From: an uncultured Candidatus Saccharibacteria bacterium
Lineage (GTDB): Bacteria; Patescibacteriota; Saccharimonadia; Saccharimonadales; Saccharimonadaceae
DNA: 64,000 bases
Direction: 5' to 3'
Assembly: GCA_938042065.1 (NCBI GenBank)
Contig: CALISG010000007.1
Span: 1 to 64,000, forward strand
The position numbers were made by a program, and so were the translations under genes. Shown piece by piece: positions 42,088 to 48,792 of the stretch. The notes under the pieces are model-generated. The model worked only from the letters and a program-made list of their open reading frames with translations, had not been told where the DNA came from and searched no databases. Every line of letters begins with the position of its first letter. The first letter of the stretch is position 1.

Positions 42088-42621
42088 GTGAAATGGTGGT
42101 TTTCACGGCGCTAAAGAGGGCTTGGTAACAGATCAAGCTCCACTATTGCCCCAGATGGGGCAGAAAGGAGGCCAGAGATGGTCGAGGAGGAGGAGCAGGA
42201 GCAGGAGCTCCCCCCTATTCCATACTTGGTAGGGAAGGTGCTTGACATCTTCCCTACCCCCTGTTTTTCCCTAGGAGAGGGGGGGTGGAGCTTCATTTAC
42301 CAGGACGGCGTGAGCCGTCCTGGTGTTGAGATGAATATCCTGATGAAGCCGCTTTCGGGCGGCTCCATCAGGATTAAAGTAGTCTTTTGGGGGAATGGTA
42401 ACCCCCGGAAGGCCATTTATTACGTCAATTCCACTTCTGCAACAGAAGTGAAGTTGACGTACCCAGGGGTCGATCCCTGGGAGTTCATCCGTCGGCTGAG
42501 GGAGGGGGCGGCTGCGCTTAGGTGATGACCCCCTCCCACCCCGCCCCGGCGGGGGTTGTCTGGCCTTTCTTGGCCGCAACTTCCGCTGGGGCGGCAGACC
42601 CCTCTTCGCGCCAGGAGGGGT
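42088..42621 (+). repeat. Series of consecutive hairpins covering a leader, a gene and its 3' end
   Basis: Stems seen: 42088-42093/42101-42106; 42147-42152/42157-42162; 10 bp at 42228-42237/42249-42258; 11 bp perfect at 42299-42309/42314-42324; 42337-42345/42366-42374 plus six inner pairs; 42384-42393/42402-42411; about 18 pairs at 42421-42439/42443-42461; 7 bp at 42462-42468/42475-42481; 9 bp at 42500-42508/42529-42537; 42598-42604/42615-42621. Each was paired by hand. Confidence 0.85.
42178..42525 (+). CDS. 115-aa protein of unknown function encoded by a hairpin-tiled mRNA
   Basis: The frame starts after a strong AGAAAGGAGG site and codes for an acidic start (VEEEEQEQELPP), then alternating strand-like segments (GGWSFIYQDGVS, GGSIRIKVVFWGNGNPRKAI, ATEVKLTYPGV) and a closing helix (WEFIRRLREGAAALR). 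It looks like a folded, beta-rich small domain but I recognise no family. Base composition is far richer in G and C runs than in the neighbours. Almost every segment of the coding strand pairs with the next, so codon choice seems constrained by RNA structure. It could also be a structured RNA with an incidental frame. Confidence 0.6.
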   Translation: MVEEEEQEQELPPIPYLVGKVLDIFPTPCFSLGEGGWSFIYQDGVSRPGVEMNILMKPLSGGSIRIKVVFWGNGNPRKAIYYVNSTSATEVKLTYPGVDPWEFIRRLREGAAALR

Positions 42622-42628
42622 ATTTCTT
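42598..42628 (+). terminator. Terminator of the hairpin-tiled transcript
   Basis: ACCCCTC (42598-42604) pairs with GAGGGGT (42615-42621), followed by ATTTCTTT. Confidence 0.65.
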
Positions 42629-42698
42629 TGTATTAGAGCGCTTGCTGTAGCAGGCGCCAGAACAGTTTTTGCAAGATTACTACGATGCCAAAAAGTAG

Positions 42699-42704
42699 TA
42701 TACT
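42699..42704 (+). promoter_or_regulatory. -10 box of orn, leaderless pattern
   Basis: TATACT ends 6 nt before the ATG at 42711. Confidence 0.6.
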
Positions 42705-42710
42705 AGAAGT

Positions 42711-43262
42711 ATGAAAGCCAGTTTCAAGCCGAAAAAAATTCTGTGGATGGATTTGGAGATGACCGGGCTAGATCCGGTGCATGATGAGATTTTGGAGGTG
42801 GCGGCGATCGCGACGGATTGGGATTTTACGGAAATTGCGACATATGAGGGAGTTGTACAACACGACCCAGAGAAACTAAGGAAATTGCTTGATCGAAATG
42901 CTGGCTTTTGGAATGAACATCCGGAGGCGCGCCGCGGTTTGGAGGAACAAAACGCCTCGGGCAAGCCGTTGGCCGAGGTGGAGTGTGATTTGCTGGCGTT
43001 TTGTGATGAACATTTTGCGGATGAGCCGCGGATTTTACTAGGCGGTAATTCAATTCACCAAGACCGGCGGTTTATTGACCAATGGTGGCCTACGTTGTCA
43101 AAAAGACTACACTACCGGATGTTGGATGTCAGTGCCTGGAAAGTGGTGTTTGAGGGCAAATATGGCAAGAAATTCGCCAAACCAGAAGATCACCGAGCGC
43201 TGGAGGACATCCGCGGCAGCATCATGGAGCTGAAGTATTATTTAAAAAAGGTGAAAGCGTGA
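42711..43262 (+). CDS. orn: Oligoribonuclease Orn (DEDDh exonuclease)
   Basis: This 183-aa 3'-5' exonuclease finishes RNA decay by degrading very short oligoribonucleotides. DEDDh motifs: ILWMDLEMTGLDP (Asp, Glu), a mid-protein Asp in GGNSIHQDRRFID, and the HRALEDI end motif (His, Asp). The length is close to the family norm. It overlaps the CorA gene by GTGA. Orn complements PNPase, whose gene starts at 63180. Confidence 0.95.
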   Translation: MKASFKPKKILWMDLEMTGLDPVHDEILEVAAIATDWDFTEIATYEGVVQHDPEKLRKLLDRNAGFWNEHPEARRGLEEQNASGKPLAEVECDLLAFCDEHFADEPRILLGGNSIHQDRRFIDQWWPTLSKRLHYRMLDVSAWKVVFEGKYGKKFAKPEDHRALEDIRGSIMELKYYLKKVKA

Positions 43263-44125
43263 CAGATAAAATATGGCATGATATCAGCGAGGATTCGCTA
43301 GAAGTGCGGCAAAGCTTAATTGAAAAATTAAACTTATCGGAGTTGCAGCGGCGGATTTTGATTGAAAACCGTTGGCTGCCGCAAGCGGTCGAAGGCGGCG
43401 ATTGGCTACTGATTAAGGCAGAAATCCCCAGTATTGAACGCCGCAATGTCCATTGGCAAGGGTTGACGATTTTGCTCAGTAAAAACAAAGTTATCACCTT
43501 GCACCGCGACGAATTAGATAGCGAGGTTACCGAGCGGATTGAAGCGTACCGGCCAGGCGCTCTGTCGCCGTCGCTAATCGCAGCAACGATGATTCAATTT
43601 ACAGTCGAGCAGTATATGCCGATTCTTAATTCAATTGACGACGTAACCGATCAATTAGAAGATACAATGATTCGCGATCCGGGTAAGCATCAGTTGCAGC
43701 AGCTTTTTGTGTATAAGCGCCAATTGGCGGATTTGCGCAAAGTGATTTTGCCGCTGATGAATATGCTAAATGGTTTGAGTAATGGTCGGTATGGTATTTT
43801 CGACGAAAAGTGCGCGATTTATGCGCGCGACAGCTACGATTACGCTTGGCGCGTGCACGAGCTAATCGATACCATGCGCGATCTATTGACTAGTGCGCTG
43901 GATATGTATTTGTCGGTGGTGTCTAATCGAATGAATGATGTAATGAAGCGTTTGACGATTGTAACGACGATATTTATGCCAATGTCTTTTTTGACGGGTC
44001 TGGCAGGCATGAATTTTTCGCAGCTGCCGTTTCATAGCGATGTAATGTTTTGGATAACGATGGCGCTGCTGGTCATCTTGCCAATATCGATGCTGATATA
44101 CTTTATACGGAGCAAATGGCTATGA
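43259..44125 (+). CDS. corA: CorA-family magnesium/metal transporter
   Basis: This 288-aa protein uses a GTG start overlapping the orn stop, with AAGGTG upstream. The N-terminal cytoplasmic domain is followed by a long helix and two C-terminal membrane helices with the selectivity motif Gly-Met-Asn in LTGLAGMNFSQLP. It is expected to import Mg2+ as a pentamer. The cytoplasmic domain is slightly shorter than in classical CorA. Confidence 0.92.
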   Translation: MTDKIWHDISEDSLEVRQSLIEKLNLSELQRRILIENRWLPQAVEGGDWLLIKAEIPSIERRNVHWQGLTILLSKNKVITLHRDELDSEVTERIEAYRPGALSPSLIAATMIQFTVEQYMPILNSIDDVTDQLEDTMIRDPGKHQLQQLFVYKRQLADLRKVILPLMNMLNGLSNGRYGIFDEKCAIYARDSYDYAWRVHELIDTMRDLLTSALDMYLSVVSNRMNDVMKRLTIVTTIFMPMSFLTGLAGMNFSQLPFHSDVMFWITMALLVILPISMLIYFIRSKWL

Positions 44126-44460
44126 CGCACCAACAGTTTGAAGAGTTTTTGCTAAGTTTGCCAGGCGCCTGGTTGGACTATCCGTTTGGCGATAAAGTGG
44201 CTGTGTACAAAGTCGGCCGCAAAGATGCTGGCCAAAGCGAAAAGATGTTTGCGTTGATAGCCGAGGGTTCAAAGCCGTTGCGGATTAGCTTGAAATGCGA
44301 TCCGCAATTGTCGTTAAAGTTACAACAAAAATACGAATCGGTTCAGCTAGGCTTTCATCTCAATAAAAAACACTGGATTACGGTGATTTGCAGCGGCCAG
44401 CTCAGTGACGAAGAACTTTTTGATCTGGCGCGGTTAAGTTATCGGCTGGTGACGGAATAG
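44122..44460 (+). CDS. MmcQ/YjbR family DNA-binding-like protein
   Basis: This 112-aa protein matches the YjbR/MmcQ (CyaY-like fold) family: FEEFLLSLPGAWLDYPFGDK near the start, MFALIAEGSKPLRISLKCDP in the centre, and KKHWITVICSGQLSDEELFDL near the end. ATGA overlap with corA supports 44122; an ATG 6 nt earlier is also possible. The molecular function of the family is not settled. Confidence 0.85.
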   Translation: MTHQQFEEFLLSLPGAWLDYPFGDKVAVYKVGRKDAGQSEKMFALIAEGSKPLRISLKCDPQLSLKLQQKYESVQLGFHLNKKHWITVICSGQLSDEELFDLARLSYRLVTE

Positions 44461-44463
44461 CTG

Positions 44464-45366
44464 CTACTGCTTGGTTGAAGCGAAGTCGTGGTAAGCTTTG
44501 AGAATAACATTGATATTATTGATGGATTCGTCGCAGAACGAGCGGATTGATTTGGAGTCGCTAACCTTTTTAAGCTTGTTGAGTTGCGACTTTAAAATGG
44601 TTAATTCGTAAGTCATGGCGGTGGCGTAGCTACTGTCGAGCTTGCCTTTTTGGTAGGAATCGTTGAGCTTTTTCTGCAGGGCTTCTAGGTAGCTTTTTTC
44701 GGTACTAGAGGATTTTTTCTGGATTTTGCGCTCTTTGATGATGGCGTCTAGCCGGGTCTGCATGGTCGTCAGGGTGCTGTTGAGCGCAGTGTTGGCCTCG
44801 GCAATTTCAGTCTGCGTCAGGCGGCCTTCGTTTTCATCGACGACTTTGTTCAGTGTATCAGTGCGGTCGCGGATCGGCTGGATTAGACTGTTGGCATCAG
44901 ATGCGCCAGGGTTGATGATTAGAATCAAAATGATGATAACGCTAGCAATAACAGTGCCAATGAGCGCAAATATAGCGATTCGATTGATGGTGTGCTGTTC
45001 TTGCGGAGCGATGCGGTTAAGGTAGTCAACAGTATTATAATCATCATCCGAGCTGCTGGCGTAAACTGGGAAGGTGCTTAGCGGCTGCGGTCCTGTGTCG
45101 TACGATGGCGCGGTTTGGTTAATTTGCGGTAGTTGATCAGGCTGATTAGCTGCCAGGCTGGATGTTTGCTGCGGGTATGCCGGCTGCTGCGGCTGGGCGG
45201 CTTGGCTATTGTAATACAGATTAGGCGCCGTTTGCTGCTGTGGTGTTTGCTGGCCGTAGACTTGATTGTACGGTGCGGCTGGCTGCTGCGGGTTTTCTGG
45301 CGGTAAATTATTAGCAGAACCCTGCGAATACGGTTGTTGCGGATTGGTGTACGGGTCCTGATTCAT
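44464..45366 (-). CDS. Single-pass membrane protein with Gln/Pro-rich cytoplasmic arm
   Basis: Residues 1-120 of this 300-aa protein are disordered and rich in Gln, Pro, Tyr and Asn (YGQQTPQQQTAPNLYY and similar); one membrane helix follows (IAIFALIGTVIASVIIILIL, about residues 132-151), then a helical extracytoplasmic region of about 145 residues. No family recognised. The start at 45366 is supported by TGgTTAAAT ending 6 nt upstream. Divergent from dnaG. Confidence 0.7.
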   Translation of the reverse strand: MNQDPYTNPQQPYSQGSANNLPPENPQQPAAPYNQVYGQQTPQQQTAPNLYYNSQAAQPQQPAYPQQTSSLAANQPDQLPQINQTAPSYDTGPQPLSTFPVYASSSDDDYNTVDYLNRIAPQEQHTINRIAIFALIGTVIASVIIILILIINPGASDANSLIQPIRDRTDTLNKVVDENEGRLTQTEIAEANTALNSTLTTMQTRLDAIIKERKIQKKSSSTEKSYLEALQKKLNDSYQKGKLDSSYATAMTYELTILKSQLNKLKKVSDSKSIRSFCDESINNINVILKAYHDFASTKQ

Positions 45367-45372
45367 ATCTAT

Positions 45373-45381
45373 ATTTAACCA
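45373..45381 (-). promoter_or_regulatory. Extended -10, leaderless pattern
   Basis: Minus-strand TGgTTAAAT ends 6 nt before the start at 45366. Confidence 0.5.
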
Positions 45382-45404
45382 CAACCGATAACAGAGGTAA
45401 AGAG

Positions 45405-45413
45405 TGATATACT
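45405..45413 (+). promoter_or_regulatory. Extended -10 of dnaG, leaderless pattern
   Basis: TGaTATACT ends 7 nt before the ATG at 45421. Confidence 0.65.
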
Positions 45414-45420
45414 AAAATGT

Positions 45421-47181
45421 ATGGATGCCAAGGAGGAAATTCGCTCGCGGCTCAATATCGAAGATGTGATTGGCGAATATGTTGAGCTAAAGCGGGCAGG
45501 GCGCAGCTATAAGGGGTTAAGTCCGTTTACTGGCGAGAAAACGCCTAGCTTTTTCGTAAGTCCTGAAAAAAATATTTGGCATGATTTCTCGAGCAACAAA
45601 GGCGGCGACGTCTTCGCTTTTGTAATGGAGGCCGAGGGGATGGATTTTCGCCAGGCGATGGAATTTTTAGCGCGCAAAGCTGGGGTTGATCTCAGCGAAT
45701 ATCAATCGGCTGGTGCCAAGAAGCGCAGCGCCTACAAAAAGCGGCTGTTGGCAGCCAACGAGCTAGCAGCACGATATTTCCAACAGAGTTTATTGCGTAG
45801 CCAGCAGGCGATTGAATATGTTTTTAAGCAGCGAGGATTGTCGCGGCAAACTGTTCAAGATTTTCAGATTGGTTATGCGCCGGATAGCGGCACGGCGTTG
45901 CTAGCGGCGCTCGAAAAAAGAGGTTTTACTAAGCGAGAGATTAACGACGCGGGGCTATTAAACCGCTATGGCAAGGATTTGTTTCGCGGTCGAATGATGA
46001 TTCCGTTGATGGATCAGGGCGGGCAAGTAATTGGCTTTACCGGGCGGATTATTGGCAATGTGCCGAATGCGCCGAAATATCTGAATACGCCGCAGACATT
46101 ACTATATGATAAGGGTCGTCATATTTTCGCGTTGAGCCAAGCCAAAGAGGCGATCCGCAAAAGTGGCTTCGTAGTGATGGTTGAGGGAAATTTGGATGTA
46201 GTTAGCAGCCACCAAGCGGGTGTAGCGCAAACAGTCGCGACCGCTGGCACGTCGATGACTGAAAATCATCTCAAAGCGGTCAAACGGCTGACTAGCGATG
46301 TTCGCCTCTGTTATGATAGCGATAAAGCGGGTGTGGCAGCGACCGAGCGGGCAATTGAGCTGGCTTCGCACGAGGGCGTTGAGCTGACGATTATTTCGTT
46401 GCCAGATGGCGCTAAAGATCCAGATGAATTGATCAAATCGAGTGTTCAGGCGTGGCGCGAAGCGGTAACTCGCAACGAGCCGGCTGTCGAATGGGTGTTG
46501 CGCCAGCATGCCGAGCGCTGTGATTTGAATACAGCGGTCGGCCGGCGAACTTTTACTACGGCAGCGCTGCGAATAGTGCGCGGGCTAGCTGACCCCGTCG
46601 AGCGCGAATACTATATCAAGCGGATAGCTACTATGTCGCATACCAGCGAGGAGGCGGTTCGCCAAAAATTAGCTGGCGAGCCAGTCAAGAAACAAACTTT
46701 CAAACCTGTTGTTGCAAATACATCGATTATTAAGAACGAACAGGCGGTGCTAGAGGATAACATTTTGGCTTTGGCACTTTATGATGCTAGATGCTTGGAA
46801 GAATTGCGCCGCGCTGGCCGCCAGCAGTGGAGCAGCGCTGAGCGAGAACTATTAGCGACGGTACTCCTCGAAGAAGACGATTCGCAAAATCGCCCTAAAA
46901 AGTTGCAAAAAGCTGATATTTATGTAAAAATGGTATCATTGCGCGCTGAGGAGCGTTATGCAGCATGGGATAGCGGCGATCGCTATATCGCGATGTGCCA
47001 ACTGCTGCGGGATAAAGAGGATAAACATAATAAACAAACTCAACAAGAATTATTAGCTAAGTTACGCGACGCTGAAGCTGCTGGCGATGAGGCAGCGGCT
47101 AGAGAGTTGCGCGCGGCACTCAATAACATAATCAAGGAGAAAGCTCGTGACAAACGACGACCAAGCGCAGAAGCCATCTGA
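45421..47181 (+). CDS. dnaG: DNA primase DnaG without zinc-binding residues
   Basis: This 586-aa primase synthesises RNA primers for replication. The N-terminal domain aligns with the CHC2 zinc ribbon ([17 protein letters not shown] then [17 protein letters not shown]), but the four ligands are replaced: Ser34 and Thr37 for Cys and His, Asp55 and Ser58 for the two later Cys. The TOPRIM core is intact ([31 protein letters not shown]). It overlaps rpoD by 35 nt, keeping the classic dnaG-rpoD pairing without rpsU. Confidence 0.94.
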   Translation: MDAKEEIRSRLNIEDVIGEYVELKRAGRSYKGLSPFTGEKTPSFFVSPEKNIWHDFSSNKGGDVFAFVMEAEGMDFRQAMEFLARKAGVDLSEYQSAGAKKRSAYKKRLLAANELAARYFQQSLLRSQQAIEYVFKQRGLSRQTVQDFQIGYAPDSGTALLAALEKRGFTKREINDAGLLNRYGKDLFRGRMMIPLMDQGGQVIGFTGRIIGNVPNAPKYLNTPQTLLYDKGRHIFALSQAKEAIRKSGFVVMVEGNLDVVSSHQAGVAQTVATAGTSMTENHLKAVKRLTSDVRLCYDSDKAGVAATERAIELASHEGVELTIISLPDGAKDPDELIKSSVQAWREAVTRNEPAVEWVLRQHAERCDLNTAVGRRTFTTAALRIVRGLADPVEREYYIKRIATMSHTSEEAVRQKLAGEPVKKQTFKPVVANTSIIKNEQAVLEDNILALALYDARCLEELRRAGRQQWSSAERELLATVLLEEDDSQNRPKKLQKADIYVKMVSLRAEERYAAWDSGDRYIAMCQLLRDKEDKHNKQTQQELLAKLRDAEAAGDEAAARELRAALNNIIKEKARDKRRPSAEAI

Positions 47182-48124
47182 CGACAATATACAAGATCAG
47201 GACATCAATGAGCCTGATATCAACGATTTGATGGACGAAGATACTCCTGAAGATGTACTCAATGCTAATCAATATTTCGACGATATTTCGGACGACTCAG
47301 TGCGGCTGCATTTGCGCGAGATTGGCAAAATCCCGCTGCTGAGCGCCGAAGAAGAACTGGAATTGGCAAAACGCGTTAAAGAAGGCGACAAAAAAGCCAA
47401 AGACAAGATGGCCGAGGCGAATATGCGTCTGGTGGTCTCGATCGCTAAGCGGTATTCGGGCCGTGGCTTAGACTTCTTGGATTTGATTCAAGAAGGCCAC
47501 ACTGGTTTGTTGCGCGCGGTTGAAAAATTTGATCCGGATAAAGGCTTTAAATTCTCGACTTATGCCACCTGGTGGATTCGCCAGGCGATTACCCGGGCGA
47601 TTGCTGATCAGGCGCGAACGATTCGTATTCCAGTTCATATGGTGGAAACTATCAACAAATTGCTGCGTACGCAGCGGCGCATGACGCAGGAGCTGAATCG
47701 CGAGCCAACGATTGAAGAGCTAGCTAAAGAGCTAGAGATGGAACCAGAAAAAGTCGAATATGTCATGAAGATCAAGCAGGACATTTCGAGCTTGGATGCT
47801 GGCGTCGGTCGCGACGGCGATGATGAAGGCGAGTCGGTGCTGGGCGATTTCATTGAGGATGAAGGTACAATTAGTCCAGAGGAATCGGCCTCGAACCAGC
47901 TGTTAAAGGAACAAGTTAAAGATTTGCTAGGTACGCTGAGCGATCGCGAACAAAAGATCGTCCGGATGCGCTTTGGATTAGATAGCGGCAAGAGCCATAC
48001 ACTTGAAGAGGTTGGTCAGGAATTTGCGGTGACGCGCGAGCGAATTCGCCAGATTGAAGCTAAGGCGCTAGCGAAGCTACGCAAACATAAAGACGCTAAA
48101 AAACTTTATACTTACTTGCAATAG
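47147..48124 (+). CDS. rpoD: RNA polymerase primary sigma factor RpoD
   Basis: This 325-aa protein starts at GTG 47147 with AAGGAG seven nt before it, inside the end of dnaG. It lacks most of region 1.1 and has region 1.2 ([20 protein letters not shown]), the core-binding and -10 recognition region 2 ([20 protein letters not shown]), region 3 and the -35 binding helix-turn-helix of region 4.2 ([20 protein letters not shown]). Its region 2.4/3.0 would read the extended -10 boxes that dominate this window. Confidence 0.96.
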   Translation: MTNDDQAQKPSDDNIQDQDINEPDINDLMDEDTPEDVLNANQYFDDISDDSVRLHLREIGKIPLLSAEEELELAKRVKEGDKKAKDKMAEANMRLVVSIAKRYSGRGLDFLDLIQEGHTGLLRAVEKFDPDKGFKFSTYATWWIRQAITRAIADQARTIRIPVHMVETINKLLRTQRRMTQELNREPTIEELAKELEMEPEKVEYVMKIKQDISSLDAGVGRDGDDEGESVLGDFIEDEGTISPEESASNQLLKEQVKDLLGTLSDREQKIVRMRFGLDSGKSHTLEEVGQEFAVTRERIRQIEAKALAKLRKHKDAKKLYTYLQ

Positions 48125-48139
48125 TTTTGGTTTTAGGTG

Positions 48140-48721
48140 CTATACGTTAACGAAACCAGTTGTACTGAGTAGCGAATTAATCTTGGCGTATAGCGCAGTG
48201 ATATCGCTGTCGTTAATTAAATAATAATCAGCGATAGCTATTGGTCCGCCTTTTTCGATATCTTCAATCTCTGACCAGTCGCGCTGGTTGGCTTGTTCGG
48301 CGGTGAATGGCCGCTCGGGACGAGTTGCGAGACGGCGGTGGCGCAAATGTTTTGGTGCGACAATGGCAGCAACGATGAGCTCGCCAGGAAACTCGTGTTT
48401 GAGGAACTTGTACTCTGTCCAAGAATAGAGCCCGTCGAACAATAAACGATGCTGGCCAGCATCAATTAAGCGGTGTAATTGTTCGGCGGCACGGCGGATG
48501 ATAACGTCTTTGCCGTCACGTTCGCGCCACTGTTTGCGAAATTCGGCTTGCGATTCGGGCGTGATTTCAACGCCTCGAGCGCGCATTTCGTCGTACAAAA
48601 TGCCGCCGCCGTAGATTTTGGGAAAACCTTTGGCGGCTACGAAATTGGTTGCTTCGGTTTTGCCGGCGCCAGGCAACCCGACAAATGCCAAAATCTTGGC
48701 TGGTTTTTCTTGTGATGTCAT
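48140..48721 (-). CDS. P-loop kinase-like protein (dephospho-CoA kinase/adenylate kinase type)
   Basis: This 193-aa protein has P-loop FVGLPGAGKTEAT near residue 16, a nucleoside-kinase-like lid region (HLRHRRLATRPERPFTAEQ) and an ADYYLIND segment as in DNA-damage-related AAA and dephospho-CoA kinase-like families. The substrate cannot be told. The start at 48721 is fixed by minus-strand TATACT ending 6 nt before it. Confidence 0.78.
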   Translation of the reverse strand: MTSQEKPAKILAFVGLPGAGKTEATNFVAAKGFPKIYGGGILYDEMRARGVEITPESQAEFRKQWRERDGKDVIIRRAAEQLHRLIDAGQHRLLFDGLYSWTEYKFLKHEFPGELIVAAIVAPKHLRHRRLATRPERPFTAEQANQRDWSEIEDIEKGGPIAIADYYLINDSDITALYAKINSLLSTTGFVNV

Positions 48722-48727
48722 AACCTT

Positions 48728-48733
48728 AGTATA
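48728..48733 (-). promoter_or_regulatory. -10 box, leaderless pattern
   Basis: Minus-strand TATACT ends 6 nt before the start at 48721. Confidence 0.6.
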
Positions 48734-48780
48734 CATGATTATGGCTATATTCGCTTGTAAGTAACGGCCCTTAGATAGCG

Positions 48781-48786
48781 TATAAT
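48781..48786 (+). promoter_or_regulatory. -10 box of polA, leaderless pattern
   Basis: TATAAT ends 6 nt before the ATG at 48793. Confidence 0.65.
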
Positions 48787-48792
48787 ATAAAT

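Noticed and set aside
42271..42579. Opposite-strand frame through the hairpin-tiled gene
   Set aside because: Long antisense frames are expected from the palindromic content; no ribosome binding site or promoter supports it.
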